From Chelonoidis abingdonii (lineage: Eukaryota > Chordata > Testudines > Testudinidae), in assembly GCF_003597395.2 (NCBI RefSeq), contig NC_133770.1, forward strand, positions 292,969,478-293,033,477: a DNA stretch of 64,000 nucleotides. The letters are read 5' to 3'. The translations under genes and the position numbers were made by a program. The first letter of the stretch is position 1; every line of letters starts with the position of its first letter. Below the pieces are notes generated by a model. The model was given only the letters and a program-made list of their open reading frames with translations. It did not search any database and had not been told where the DNA came from. Below, in pieces: positions 10,930 through 23,743 of the stretch.

Positions 10930-12784
10930 ATCTTGACCTTTCAGACTGTGTGGGGCTGAGCAAACGTTTCTTTCAATGGCAGAAGTACTGAATGTACTAA
11001 GCAAAAATGTAAGTGTAAGCAAAATATTTTGTGCTTGCTATTTCTACAGATTTCTTTAGAGCAGGAAGAAATTATATCCTTCTGGTTGTAAATTCACAGT
11101 AAATCTTACAGTAAATCAAAAGCCTCCAAAAGAAAGGGGATTTCTTGTCTAGGTCTAAGAAAGTGTGGTGTCACATATCTGAATTCTTTTGGAAATATCA
11201 ACACGGAGTTTTCAGAATGGATGCATGTGATTAAGAATTAGAATATAATCTACTGTACTTACATTACCATGACTCATTAATAAAAACATATCCGTATTTT
11301 CAGGACATGCCAAGCTACAATATCTTGGTAGGATTTTCTCATGCTAAAAATTAAAACTCTATTTTAGTAGCAAGTCACATCAATTACTCTTGAGTTACCA
11401 TTCTCAGAGAAAGTTGGACAAGTATTAAACCATATGCATGTGGGAACTTTTATATACACAAAAAACAAACAACAAGATAAGGAAACTATGCAAGTTATTT
11501 CATCCACAGCTATTGAAAGAAGGGAATAAAAAGTTCTTAATGTAATGCTGCTCTCTCTGATGCCACAAGTGCTGAGAAACCACTAAACAGAGTGCATATG
11601 TGCATAATGAACAATTAGGCACTGTCAACACAAAACCAGAGAAGGATCCAAAGTGAGAATAAAATACAAATGGGTGAACAGATCATTTAAATGCTGTAAG
11701 AAAACATTTTACAGAAGAAGACCAACATTACACATGTAGCCAACCAGAGGTTCTGAATCTAGAAAAAGTGTTGGCAATTATTTGGAATTTAACTGGCAAA
11801 ACTATGATGTTTAACCTGAAACATACACATGTATGCACATACAGTATATTTCCTCATCCAGGGTTTTTGTATAGGGCACCCGTCACCATGATATTTACAC
11901 CTTACTAAGATAAATGATATCTACACGGTGGAGATTTCTTTTGGACTTCATGGAGGCTTCTGTTTGTCTCCTTTCTTTAGTTGCAGAAGGCTCTCCTTTT
12001 GGGTTAAATTTTACAGTCACACACAATCATATAGTCAATAATCTAGAAATGTCAAAATTCAAATTTCAAAAATCGGAAATATATTTGATAGTCGGATCCA
12101 AAAAAATCAGAATCACCAATAAAAGTCTTAAAAGAATGATTTAAAAATTATTATAACAAATGAATTAACAGATTTACTTGAAAATTCATTCTGTATTCAG
12201 AGAGTAAACGATGTAAATTTGGGTTATACAAACACACAAAACTCTAATCCTGCAATTCCATCCATATGGACATACCTCTGCCAACATGGATTCCCTATGA
12301 ATCAACAGGACTTCATAAGGGCACAAGTACCAACCTTCAGAGAGCAGAACAGTGGTCTGCATTCTTTTTGTTGGTGCTATAGAGCTGAAATCGAGTGTAG
12401 CAGAGAGGGTGGTTTGGTGTGATAAAGTATTGTGACAGTAGTGAGGTAATGCTTGGAAGTCGGTATTGTGCTGATGTGAATGTTGCTTTAACTTTGGATT
12501 TCCTTGTTTTGTGCCTGTGCTGCTGAGAGAAAAATAAACATGAACAAGCGTAACTAAGATTTTGTGTGTAAATAAATGCATGCAAACCAACACATGTGAG
12601 GTAGGCTGCAGTTCAGAATGAGATCTTCATTTATTTCTTGGACTATTTTAGGCATTGTGTTTATTTGGTTACTGAATTAAGTTATAGCTATATAAACCAG
12701 CAGTAATCTGATTTAAGTGGGTCCACAAAGGGGTTTTAAATTAATCAAAACACAAATTGTATTTACACTGGTGCAACTTTGATG

Positions 12785-13395
12785 TTTAGACATCATCATC
12801 ATGTTCCTATTATGCCTCTGATGTTTAGGGCAGTGACAAAGCTTCTCCATTCCTGTCTGTTTCTGACAAGTCTTTCAATGGTTCCCCAGCTGTGCCCCAG
12901 GTTTTTCAGCTTGGCTTACACAGCTCTTCGCCATGTTGTTTTTGGGTGGCCTCATTTTCACTTCCCTTCAGCTGTCCATCTTATTGCTACTCTGGTGATG
13001 GAATCAGTTTCCATCCGAAGCACATGACTGATCCATCTCCAATACCTCCTGGCAATGATGGTGCTCAGATCCTCTTGGCTGCACTGTGTCAATAGATCTT
13101 GGTTTGAGATTGTTCCGGGCCAGAAGATATGCAGGATTTCCGAGGCAGGTTGAATGGAATTAAGACAGTTTGAACATGTCACACTTTCTCATTCCCCAGC
13201 ATTCTGAACTATAAAGTAGTGTTGAAAGTACGCAGCTCTTATAAATCTTGAGTTTGGTTTTGGTGCTGTATTTTGATGATTTCCAGACTGTATTTAAGCT
13301 CCTGAAGGTGTTCCTGGCTTTACTGATTTTATTCCTGATGTCCTGGCTTGTTCCACTGTCCTGGCTGATGGTGCTGCCCAAGTATGTTTAGACAA
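12785..13395 (-). pseudogene. RTE-clade LINE fragment (end of the reverse transcriptase ORF)
   Basis: Minus-strand frames at 13160-13381 (KISKARNTFRSLNTVWKSSK, YSTKTKLKIYKSCVLSTLLY, SSECW) and 12958-13182 (ILHIFWPGTISNQDLLTQC, ARRYWRWISHVLRM) match the C-terminal part of RTE-type non-LTR retrotransposon proteins, including the conserved tail RRWRWIGHVLRM. A frameshift near 13165 joins the two. It is truncated at both ends and old. Confidence 0.75.
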
Positions 13396-13556
13396 GACCT
13401 TGATAAATAATGACTCCTCACTTTTATAACCACTTTAATTTGATGACCTCACGGGACTCTACAAACAAGAAAGCCTCACAACCCCTGTGTGAGTTGTGTC
13501 AATATCCTTTTATTAGAGATGGAGAAATTAAAGTTAAGTGACATGGTAAAAATAGT

Positions 13557-13660
13557 GTGACCAGATAGCAAGTGTGAAAAACTGGGACGAGGGGTGTTAC
13601 GCGATGGTAATAAGTTGCCTATATAAGACAAAGCCCCTAATATTGGGACATCTGGTCACC
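13557..13660. mobile_element. Short MITE-like repeat (GTGACCAGAT ends)
   Basis: 104 bp with inverted ends: TGTGACCAGATAGC at the left and GACATCTGGTCACC at the right. It sits inside a decayed MIR-like stretch (13480-13550). No convincing target duplication. The interior (AAAACTGGGACGAGG, CCTATATAAGACAAAGCCCC) is a phrase I recognise as dispersed in reptile genomes but cannot name. Confidence 0.5.
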
Positions 13661-16079
13661 TCAGGTAAAAATCTTACAATCTGTGGGAGCCTAGAATCCA
13701 GAACGCCTACCTGGCAGACTCATGCTCTGTCCAATGGAACATCTGAATGATGAAATAAGCAAATAATAGATTTCTGCTTGTTATGCATAACATGCTTAAT
13801 ACTGTTATCCCGTCCCTAGATTGTTAGCTGATGGGGTTAGAGACTCTTTTTTTACTTGCCTGTTCTACACTTAATACAATAGCAAGCTGTTCCTTGATTG
13901 GTGCTCCACGCACTTCTGTAATACAAAGAACTGTGGAGTAAATTTTGTCCGTCGTCTTTCAGTTCCACAGCACTGTGAGACACTGATCTCCAAACATCTA
14001 CATTTTAGTCACTTTTGTCAAAACAATCTGAAAGAAAATATCTTACTACTAATTTAATTCTTCATAGTGCAATAAAGATGACAGCCCAGACAATGTGCAA
14101 TATGATCTACCTACCAGCAGATGGGGACAGGAAAAAAAACGCTGATGTCAGCCCTATAGTAAAAGAGGTGTCCTAGCCAAATACATGACCTCCTAATTCA
14201 CTTCCTGTCTCCCAGCAGGTAGAGTTTTCTGTCTCTCTGAGCTTGAAGTTTTTAACAGTTCTTTATTCTATCTAACCCTTGCTTCTATACTGAATGAAGT
14301 AGTTTTAGCTGATGGCTTCCCTTGAGAGATTTATTATTTTCTTTTTTATAAACAGGATTTCAGAATACTGAATTCAGTTAATACCAACAAGTTAATATTG
14401 ACAGATACAAACAGAATTTCTGTCTGTCAGTATTAAACAGCTTTGCATAGTAAATCAGTTTTATGAAAGCTACTTTCACAGATAATTTCTTCTCTGCCCA
14501 TGCAGTAACTTACATTTTGGTGCCATTCCAATTTCCTTCCTTGTTTGCACTGTCCCTGTTAACAATAATCATAGCATAATATATTCAGTGTTAACTATCT
14601 TTGTGCTGTTGTTTGTAGCTACAGTTTCCTGTTGCAGAAACCAGAAAATTCTGTCTATGAGCAAATCTGTCTTCTTCCTAGTAAGCAGTGGTTGCACTAG
14701 TGCCATCGCCAGTATGGTCTCTCTTCTTAATGCTCAATATATTATAATAGGCAATTGGTAAATTTCTCTTTTCCTGAGAAACTTGATTCTCTGCGGTAGA
14801 AGCAATGCGTGTTTTAGGAGCCTGGTGTATGCTGACTGCCTGTGTAAACAGACCTGATTCTGACTTCACACCCATGCAAATTGGGAATAACTTCATTAAA
14901 GTCAACTGAGTTACATTTGTTCAAAACCAGTCTAAGTGAAGACTGAAATCAGACTCTGACACGTCTATTCTCTACACACAGAATAATCCTCTGAAAGTTT
15001 CCTAATTTTAGGTGCATCATGCAGAAGGAGAATCATGTTTCTGTAGAGATTTTCTGCCAAAACTCATAGTCCTAATGTTTTCTCGATGGAAAAGTATTCT
15101 TATCAGAGCATATGTGGGACTCAACAATAGATTTGAGACAATAATGAACTCTGCTCTTCTCTGTGAGAAGAAAGAGGAGCCACAGAAGGGAAATACTGGT
15201 AAAGAGACAAGTGATTTCTCACCAGATCACAAAGAATGTTCAGAACAAACCTCACACTGAATCTGATCTTGCACCTTTACACATGCAAGATTCTTGTGAC
15301 ATCTTCAGGAGATATACACTGGTAAAGTCTGCAGATTGGGCCTATTGTGAGGACAGCTGAAGACATCATACAAGACACACTGAAAGCAATCTTCTTGGCC
15401 AGTGAGACAGAATTCAAATGAAAGGTGAGAGCATCTAAAAACAAATTTCTCCTGATGGATGTTGGGCAGTCTGGATTTAACAGGGAAGTTCAAAAAAAAA
15501 AAAAAAAGTAGATACAAAGGAAGCCTTTAACCATCTTCATATCTATGACTATGGTCCATTAGAAACATGTGCTAGTAACCTGTTTTCCACCATAATTTCC
15601 CCAGGAATAAACCTGGAGAATGAAATCTCATTTTCAAGAACTGCCTGATTGTTAATTAAACAGTTTCCTTCGACAGTATACTATGGATTTGAATATATCA
15701 TGCTAATAAAATGTTAGCTTGTAATACCTAGCAATATATAAATTGCCATTAAATCTGTAACCGGCATCCAAAAAAAACAAAACAAAAAAAACTCTTGAAG
15801 TCTCTGATCAGAATACTTACAAAAAAAAATAGGCAGGAGAGGAGCCAAAGGTGAGGGGAGCATCCTTTCCCCCATCATTTGCTCAAGAAAAACAAAAATA
15901 ATCATCCAAGATGAGATTTTGGTATTTTGCGTGTGACTCTCCATTTCCCCCTTAAAAGAGTTCACATCAGGCCAATCCACCCTTCTGAGGAATGTACGAT
16001 ATAGCTGCTCCCAGAGCTTGTCAACACTACTTCTAATTTTGCTGGAGTGTGTCATCTGAGTGAGAGTGGTGGAAAATGA

Positions 16080-17500
16080 AGGCTGATAAAGCCAGAATAA
16101 AATTTAACAAACTCCTCCAAGCTGATGCTGAAGCTATATCACCGGTTAAGAGAACCTTCCTATCAGTCTTCATTGACGCTGCCAAATCCCACCCCATGGA
16201 ACTATCCAGAGGGGTACACTCTATTCTGAGTATCTACATCCTATATTTGAACTTAGTACCTAGAGCTGCAAAGAACCATCATTCTACCTCACTGAAAAGA
16301 TCATGCACATTTGGGAAGGCTTCCCAAAAATTTCAATCTGCCCTGTCTGCAGCCCATAGTTTGCTTGCATTCCTTAAGTTCATTATATTCACTCACCAAG
16401 AAGTTCTGGATACCCTAAAGGAGTCTTGACCCAAGACTTCTGAATCCTATCCAAACCCTTCCTGGCTTGAAAGAGAGAGTCATGAGCAACTGGTGCCACT
16501 CATGACCAAAACAGCCAACACCTCATTCAGGGAAGGACCCTTCTCTTCCTTCTTCAAACATGCAAAAGTCCAGCCAACACTAAAGAAACCCACCCTGGAT
16601 CCATAAATTCTAACCAAATACCTCAAAGTGTCAAACCTTCTTTTCCTGAGCAAGCTGATAAGAGAAGTTAGTCAAAAACCATCTTCAACCTTATCTAACT
16701 GAAACTAATATCCTGGGTCTGACACAATCTGGACTCAGGCCAGGACATGGAATTGTATTGATTTACTGGTACCGATGGATGACCTGCTGCCAATAGACAG
16801 AAGGCAGACATCCATTCTTATTCTCCTGGACTTCTCTGCAATATCTGATCCAGTTTACAATAAGACAGCTGTCTTGCCTGAAAGAAGTTTCAAGGGTCGA
16901 AGGTAATATACTAAAATGATTTAAGTCCTCCCTGGAGAGATGCACCCAAAGAGTAGTGATGGGACACTGCACGCCTACTATGTTGCCTCACGTGGAGTCC
17001 CACAAGTTTCACTTGTCTCTCCAACCCTAGTCAACACCTGCATGCAGCCACTAGTTGAACTGGTCAGATGACATGGATTCAAGTGCCTGTAATATAAACG
17101 CTCTACCTATTCTTCACCACACATACAACCATAGTGCTATCACCAGTAATTGGATGAGACCAGCTCATGGATAAAGAACAGCTGATTGAAACTGAATCCA
17201 AGCAAGACAGAGGTGATGCTGGTAGGCAGAAGAAAGCATTCTGAAGCGTTTGCAGCCACTGTGAAATCTTCTTTGGTAGCAGGTCTACACCTGCAATTGG
17301 TCAATCAGTCTGTAGCTAAACTCTCATATTCTTCCCTGATGCTAAACTCTCACACAGCAACATTGATAAGCAATGCTTTCTACAATATCCATTTGGCTAG
17401 GAGACTCCATACCACCTTGGCAAATGATGACCTGGCCTCAGTTATTCAAGCTGTCGTCAGTTCTGAGCTGCACTACAGCAAGATGATACACATGAGATGG
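16080..17500 (+). pseudogene. Old LINE (L2/L3/CR1 group), 5' portion before a CR1 insertion
   Basis: Decayed reverse-transcriptase coding sequence in plus orientation: DAAKSHPMEL near 16175, ILLDFSAISDPV-like near 16830, GVPQVSLVSPTLVNTCMQP-like near 17000, MKLNPSKTEVMLVGRRK at 17186-17236 and LHTTLANDDLASVIQAVV near 17415. NPSKTE and the RT core order identify an L2/L3-type LINE. Many stops and indels. The same LINE resumes at 19704. Confidence 0.65.
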
Positions 17501-19703
17501 TTGAGTTCGGGATCCTAACACAAGGAAGAAAGGAGAGCAGCAGAATACAGACCCTGGACTTCGAAAAAGCAGACTTAGACTCCCTTAGGGAACCGATGGG
17601 CAGGATCCCCTGGGAGGCTAATATGAAGGGAAAGGAGTCCAAGAGAGCTGGCTGTATTTTAAAGAAGTCTTATTGAGGGCACAGGAACAAACCATCACGA
17701 TGTGCAGAAAGAATACCAAATATGGCAGGCGACCAGATTGGCTTAATAGTGAAATCTTTGGTGAGCTTAAACTCAAAAAGGAAGCTTACAAGAAGTGGAA
17801 ATTTGGACAAACGACCAGAGAGGAGTATAAAGATATTGCTAGAGCATGCAGGGTGTAATCAGGAGGGCCAAGGCACAATTGGAGTTCCAGCTAGCAAGGA
17901 ATGTGAAGGGTAACAAGAAGGGTTTCTACAGGTATGTTAGCAAAAAGAAAAAGGTCAGGGAAAGTATGGGCACCTTACTGAATGGGGGAGGCAACCTAGT
18001 GACAGATGATGTGGAAAAAGCTTAAGTACTGAATGCTTTTTTTGCCTCGGTCTTCCCAGACAAGGGCAGCTCCCAGATTGCTGCACTGGGCAACACAGCA
18101 TGGGGAATAGGTGAGCAGCCCTCAGTGGTGAAAGAATAGGTTAAGGACTACTTAGAAAAGCTGGATGTACACAAGTCCATGGCTCCAGATCTAATGCAGC
18201 CAAGGGTGCTGAGGGAGTTGGCTGATGTGACTGCAGAGCCATTGGCCATTATCTTTGAAAATTCGTGGAGATCAGGGGAGGTCCCAGAGGACTGGAAAAA
18301 GGCAAATATAGTGCCCATTTTTTAAAAAGGGAAAAAAGAGAACCTGGGAAACTACAGACTGGTCAGCCTTACTTCAGTTCCTGGCAAAATCATGGAGCAG
18401 GTCTTCAAGGAATCCATTTTGAAGCACTTGGAGAAGAGGTAGGTGATCAGGAACAGTCAACATAGATTCACCAAGAGCAAGTCATGCCTGACCAACCTGA
18501 CTGCCTTCTATGATGAGATAACTGGCTCTGTGGATATGGGGAAAGCGGTGGATGTGATAGATCTTGACTTTAGCAAAACTTTTGATACCCTCTCCCACAG
18601 TATTGTTGCCGGCAAGTTACAAAAGTATGGATTGGATGAGTGGACTATAAGGTGGATAGAAAGCTGGCTAGATTGTCAGCCTCAACGGGTAGTGATCAAC
18701 AGCTCAATATCTACTTGGCAGCCGGTATCAAGTGGAGTGCCCCAGGGGTCGGTCCTGGGGCCGATTTTGTTCAACATCATTATTAATGATCTGATGGGAT
18801 TAATTGCACCCTTAGCAAGTTGGCAGATGACACTAAGCTTGGGGGAGAAGTAGATACGATGGAAGGTAGGGATAGAGTCCAGAGTAATCTAGACAAATTG
18901 GAGGATTGGGCCAAAAGAAATCTGATGAGGCTCAACAAGTACAAGTGCAGAGTCCTGCATTTAGAAAGGAAGAATCCCATGTACCACTACAGGCTGGGGA
19001 CCGACTAGCTAAGCAGCAGTTCTACAGAAAAGGACTTGGGGATTACAGTGAACAAGAAGCTGGATATGAGTCAGCAGTGTGCCTTTGTTGCCAAGAAGGC
19101 CAATGGCATATTGGGCTGTATTAGTAGGAGCATTACCAGCAGATTAAGGGAAGTGATTATTCCCCTCTATTCAGCACTGGTGAGGCCACACCTGGAGTAC
19201 TGCGTCCAGTTTTGTCCCCCCACTACAGAAGGGATGTGGACAAATTGGAGAGAGTCCAGCGGAGGGCAATGAAATCATTAGGGGGCTGGGGCACATGACT
19301 TACGAGGAGCGGCTGAGGGAACTGGGGTTATTTAGTCTGCAGAAGAGAAGAGTGAGGGGGGATTTGATAGCAGCCTTCAATTACTTGAAGGGGGATCCAA
19401 AAGAGGATGGAGTTGGGCTGTTCTCAGTGGTGGCAGATGACTGAAAAAGAAGCAACGGTCTCAAGTTGCAGTGGGGGAGGTCTAGGTTGGATATTAGGAC
19501 ACACAATTTCACTAGGAGGGTGGCGATGCACTGGAATGGGTTACCTAGGGAGGTAGTGGAATTTCCATCCTTAAGAGTTTTTTAAGGCCTGGCTTGACAA
19601 AGCCCTGGTTGGGATGATTTAGTTGGGGTTGGTCCTGCTTTGAGCAGAGGATTGGACTAGATGACCTCCTGAGGTCCTTCCAACCATAATATTCTATGAT
19701 TCT
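17500..19703 (+). pseudogene. CR1 LINE, 5'-truncated, inserted in an older LINE
   Basis: Reads plus: FEKADLDSLREPMGR near 17565, the RT blocks [15 protein letters not shown] (18560-18605) and [16 protein letters not shown] (18727-18775), [13 protein letters not shown] near 18818, then the 3' UTR phrase GGACTAGATGACCTCCTGAG (19650-19669) and the terminal ATTCTATGATTCTAA. Several stops and frameshifts disrupt it. The 2.2 kb keep most of the RT ORF; the endonuclease is missing. It ends precisely where the older LINE resumes. Confidence 0.88.
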
Positions 19704-20110
19704 AAGTCTTCAGTAATTAGAAAACTAACTGGTACAGAATCCTGTAGCATGTCTCCTCAGCAACACTGCACACGTCAAACCTGTATTCCACTCTCCTACA
19801 CTTGCGTCTCATAGAATACTGAGCCAAGTTCAAGGTCTCAGTTGTTTTCTTCAAAGCATTCAGTGGCCTGGGCCCAGAGAACCTACAAGATCACCTAAAG
19901 CTCCACGAATACAATTGTAGTTGATAAATTTGTCCCTTTGGCACAATGGAACTTTCTGCAATGAGGGTAAAGCTCATCTGTGCAAGGGTCAGTTTTCTTG
20001 GAGGTCAGTTCAGGACAGTAGAACAGACTCCCACAGGAACTAACGACCATCATAAACCTCACTGCCTTCCACTCTAAGTGCAACGTCCACTTCTTTGCCT
20101 GTGCCTTCTG
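19704..20110 (+). pseudogene. Old LINE (L2/L3 group), 3' ORF end after the CR1 insertion
   Basis: Encodes, with breaks, LHCTRQTCIPLSYTCVS, then KVSVVFFKAFSGLGPENLQ, HLKLHEYNC, and RTVEQTPTGTN further on. This corresponds to the L2/L3 C-terminal block 'HWLPV..RI.FK.L...FKAL.GL.P.YL.D.L'. It continues the fragment ending at 17500. Confidence 0.6.
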
Positions 20111-20382
20111 TGACAAACATTCAGCAACATGTGTTACATTATAAAAAAATTCTAAAACAAAACATTCCATTGTGCACACTGCTCCCCCTGGGGAACGGAT
20201 GAAAAATCATGAGAAGAAAAAACACACGCCAGATATTAGTCATGATGCTTAATGCACTAATGAAAGGTGCTCAGTTATTATAGTGGTAAGCATGGCATAA
20301 GAACCTATATAGAACAGAACAGAGCACTGTTCCTCATCCTGTGTGTGGTCTGACTGTGCTGTCTCTGTAACATTCCCAGTAG

Positions 20383-20622
20383 AATCATAGAATATCAGGG
20401 TTGGAAGGGACCTCAGGAGGTCATCTAGTCCAACCCCCTGCTCAAAGCAGGACCAACCCCAGCTAAATCATCCCAGTCAGGGCTTTGTCAAGCTTGACTT
20501 TAAAAGCCTCCAAGGAAGGAGATTCCACCATCTCCCTAGGTAACCCATTCCAGTGCTTCACCACCCTCCTCGTGAAAACTTTTTTCCTAATATCCAACCT
20601 AAACCTCCCCCAGCTGTTGGTC
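20383..20622 (-). mobile_element. CR1 LINE 3' end, antisense
   Basis: Begins AGAATCATAGAATATCAGGG (complement of the CR1 3' terminus) and continues GACCTCAGGAGGTCATCTAG, then AAAGCCTCCAAGGAAGGAG and TTTTTTCCTAATATCCAACC. It is only the 3' 240 bp, a typical 5'-truncated CR1. Confidence 0.9.
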
Positions 20623-21449
20623 TGAAGAGTGAGCATCTGAACACAAAACCTGAACTCTGAGTCTGTGTTTTGCTGCTAATATAGATGTTTGGGAAACTAG
20701 AATTTTGATTCTCCCTGAAGACATGGGTTTCACCCCAGAAAAGCAAGACTGTAACCTTGGCAAGAAAAGAAAAGGGATGATTCATGAGCAGAGATTAGGA
20801 AATCAAACAAACTGCTCTCCACAACTCCCTGCTTGTTTTTTTTTTTTGTTTGTTTTTAAATTATGCCCTCCCATCAACTTCTCTCACTGCTCTTTGAGCA
20901 GAAAATTGGACAACTCTTTCAAGAGCCAGGGTTGTCAGATAAATGTGAGATTAACCCTTCTCCTAGGGATTGAATTCTCTCTGCTCTACCTGCTCAGGAG
21001 CAAATCTGGATGCCCACATAGTAGCATTTTGCACCACCCCTCATAATCTCTAGAGCCCTGAATGTGGAAAACAAACGTGTGATGAAGATCCAGATATGGA
21101 CCACAAGAAAAACAGCTGCTCAAGAAGTGTTAAAAACTGGATTTGTTTGCCAAGCAAAACTTTTCATTTCAGTTATCAGTTTAAAAAGTCAGTATTTCAG
21201 GTTTCAACAACTGATGATAATGAATCACATGTTTGTGTGGAACAGACAAATTTTGTATTTAAACTAGACAGTTGAGAGGCCTATATTGTGCTATTATTTG
21301 AGGACTAAGCTGGCTCAAATAAATGCCAGTTAAGTTTCAGTAGTAACTTATCTGTTCAATTGATATTGCTGTTACACAGAAACTATTAATTTTAATAAGC
21401 TTTAACTGTTGACTGCTACTGAGATTAGTGGTACTCTGCAATGTATTAC

Positions 21450-21581
21450 CAGGAATCTCTCCTCTTTTTCAAGCCAGCGCTGATCTTCCTCCATTTCTTG
21501 TTGCTGTCGTATCAATCTCTCCTCCATTAGATGTGTTGGTAGGACTTGTCCCATTCCTCGCATGTCCAAAGTGCCAGAATC
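21450..21581 (-). CDS. PTK2: PTK2 exon: acidic coiled linker segment (human ~790-833)
   Basis: 132 bp, 44 codons, phase 0; acceptor AG at 21582-21583, donor GTAATA below 21450. It reads DSGTLDMRGMGQVLPTHL, then MEERLIRQQQEMEEDQRWLE and KEERFL. The second half is rich in Glu, Arg and Gln and is probably helical. It is highly conserved in FAK. The next exon lies 17 kb downstream. Confidence 0.96.
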
Positions 21582-22154
21582 CTAAGAGGAAAAGCTCAAG
21601 GGTTGCCATTTGCCTACCATGGCAGAATGTCATGGGACTCAATAGCTTTTATACACAGTTGTGAAAACTCTTGTATTATATAAGAAAGGATTTAGAAAAC
21701 CCCAAACTTATAGTCTATCGTCTCAGCTCGACTAAAATATTAAAGTGGCACATCAAAAAGGACACATTCCAGTTATAAACATGTAGTTTGCCCTGCTTAT
21801 TATTGGAACGGAATGAACTTTAGAAATCTATTTTACTTTTCAAGAATTTTTATGTACTTTTTTTCCCCCTCTTTTCACAAAGCTTGGATGATGAAAACAG
21901 ATTTGTCAGTATTACTGTCCAGGTCTGGGGAACTAGCACAATGTTTGGGTTGCTAGCACTGCAGGATAATGTTTCTATCCAAACCGACAAACCCTCTTCC
22001 TCACTTATTTTTACTGACACTTTTGAAAAATATTGTGGGAATATTTCTAGTAGTTTTGTAAATTTCTTGTTCTACAAAATCTAAATGTTGGGCCTAACGT
22101 ACCTGACACTGTCCCCTTAAAGTGGTGCTGAAAACACTAACCACAAGAAATGTG

Positions 22155-22262
22155 GGGTAGGGTTTTCACATAGGCACCAAAGGAAGTTAGGTGCCCAACT
22201 CCTATTGAAATTCAATGGGATTTGGTCACCTAACCCCCATAAATTCCTGTGAAAAACTCAGC
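22155..22262. repeat. Palindromic 'taggcgcc' amniote repeat
   Basis: GTTTTCACATAGGCACCAAA, then GAAGTTAGGTGCCCAACTCC, then TTGGTCACCTAACCCCCATA and ending TGTGAAAAACTCAGC: an imperfect palindrome around ATTGAAATTCAATGGGA. It is a common dispersed repeat in turtles, birds and crocodilians; the class is not certain. Confidence 0.6.
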
Positions 22263-22432
22263 TGTAATGTATTAGTGATGAATATGCACAAAACACATCA
22301 TGTTCTTATACTGCCTTCTCCTTCACCCACATATAGGGCCAGAGTCTATTGTTCTTATTGACTAGTTGGGGGATTTAGGGTACTACTCTACCTGTGTAAG
22401 AATGGAAGAAACGTTTTCATCATTAACTAGCC

Positions 22433-22744
22433 CAGGGGTAGGCAACCTATGGCATGTGTGCCGAAAGCGGCATGCGAGCTGATTTTCAGTGGCACTCACA
22501 CTGCCCAGGTCCTGGCCACTGGTCTAGGGGGGCTCTGCATTTTAATTTAATTTTAAATGAAGCTTCTTAAACATTTTAAAAACCTTATTTACTTTACATA
22601 CCACAATAGTTTAGTTACATATTACAGAATTATAGAAAGAGACCTTCTAAAAATGTTAAAATGTATTACTGGCACGCAGAACCTTAAATTAGAGTGAATA
22701 AATGAAGACTCGGCACACCATTTCTGAAAGGTTGCCGACCCCTG
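22433..22744. mobile_element. hAT-type MITE with perfect 8-bp target duplication
   Basis: 312 bp. TIRs are CAGGGGTAGGCAACCTATGG (left) and GGTTGCCGACCCCTG (right). The 8 bases AACTAGCC occur on both sides (22425-22432 and 22745-22752). Perfect duplication suggests a fairly recent insertion. Confidence 0.92.
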
Positions 22745-23349
22745 AACTAGCCATTCCAACCTCATGGAGGAATCCTACACCACCAACTAGATACAGTGAA
22801 GGTATCAACCAGTACAGTATAGGCAGAACATATGGTCAAGTCAAACTAGCGCTCTCTTGCGCAAAGAAAAGCACAATTATGGGTTTCTTTGCATGACACA
22901 TCTCTGCTGTCCTGTATTTAGCAGAATATCCCACTTTTCAGTTCTGCTCATGCAATTACAGGTAGAGAGAGAAGAGCACCACCACAGGGAGCAAAGAGAT
23001 TTCATAAGATGGGAGCTGCATGAGGACCACTACCATGACGAGATAGGGAAAATAAGGAGAGATGAAGGGAGTGCAGGGAGGAAGGAAAGGAGAAGGATGG
23101 AATGTTGGAAGGGGAATGAAAAAAGAATGAAAAGGGCAAAGGAGAGGGCAGGGTTGGGGAAAGAGTTTGGCAATCTGCGGGGCACTTAGTGGCGTTGGGA
23201 TGGTGAGAGGTATGCTGTGATCATGGAGAAACCTTGGATTCATAAAGTGCACTAGGTATCCACGGCACTATATATATTTTAAATGGATGATGAATTAATA
23301 TATATTTTATGTAGCATAAACTTTTCTCCTTCAATAATAAGTAATAACA

Positions 23350-23580
23350 ACTTTGCTCTTTTGCGGTGCATTGTGTCTGAGGAACTCAAAGTACTTTATA
23401 ACCATTAATTTAGTTTCAACACCCCCAAAAAGGAAGGTAAATACTAATATCCCCATTTTAACGATTAGTGAACTCAGGCATAGGTGCACCACAACTTGCC
23501 AAGCTCATGTAAGAAACCAGTGGTAGAACAATGAACAGACTTCAGTCACGAGTCCCACTCCACTGTTTTTATTAATGAAT
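23350..23580 (-). repeat. MIR-like repeat, antisense
   Basis: AACTCAAAGTACTTTATAACC, then AATATCCCCATTTTAACGAT, then CAACTTGCCAAGCTCATG and GAACAGACTTCAGTCACGAG follow the MIR/L3-associated order (small-size phrase, 'ccccattttacagatg', 'gacttgcccaaggtcac'). Diverged. Confidence 0.5.
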
Positions 23581-23743
23581 AAAATATTCCCTTCCTTCCT
23601 TAATCAAACCATTTTAAAACTTCCAGGAAAACCGACTTCATTTCCCTAGATTAAACTCCAGAGTTTTATTTGCAATTAAAAAAAAAACTTTAGAATGCAA
23701 TTACTGTACAGTGTACAATAAACTTTGTGAAAATTCACATTAC

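Larger units (their letters stand above)
4418..21449 (-). other. PTK2 intron, 17.0 kb
   Basis: Carries the MIR-like, Penelope, LTR, hAT, RTE, CR1 and older LINE insertions listed separately. Nothing identifiable was seen in 4420-5795, 6080-7065, 9630-10695, 10940-12780, 13665-16075 and 20625-21449 apart from short A/T runs and chance ORFs. The 4817-5296 frame (159 codons) has no family resemblance. Confidence 0.8.
21582..23743 (-). other. PTK2 intron, 2.16 kb
   Basis: Holds a palindromic reptile repeat, a hAT MITE, a purine-rich tract (about 22960-23170, mostly A and G) and a MIR-like repeat. Nothing else is recognisable. Confidence 0.8.
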
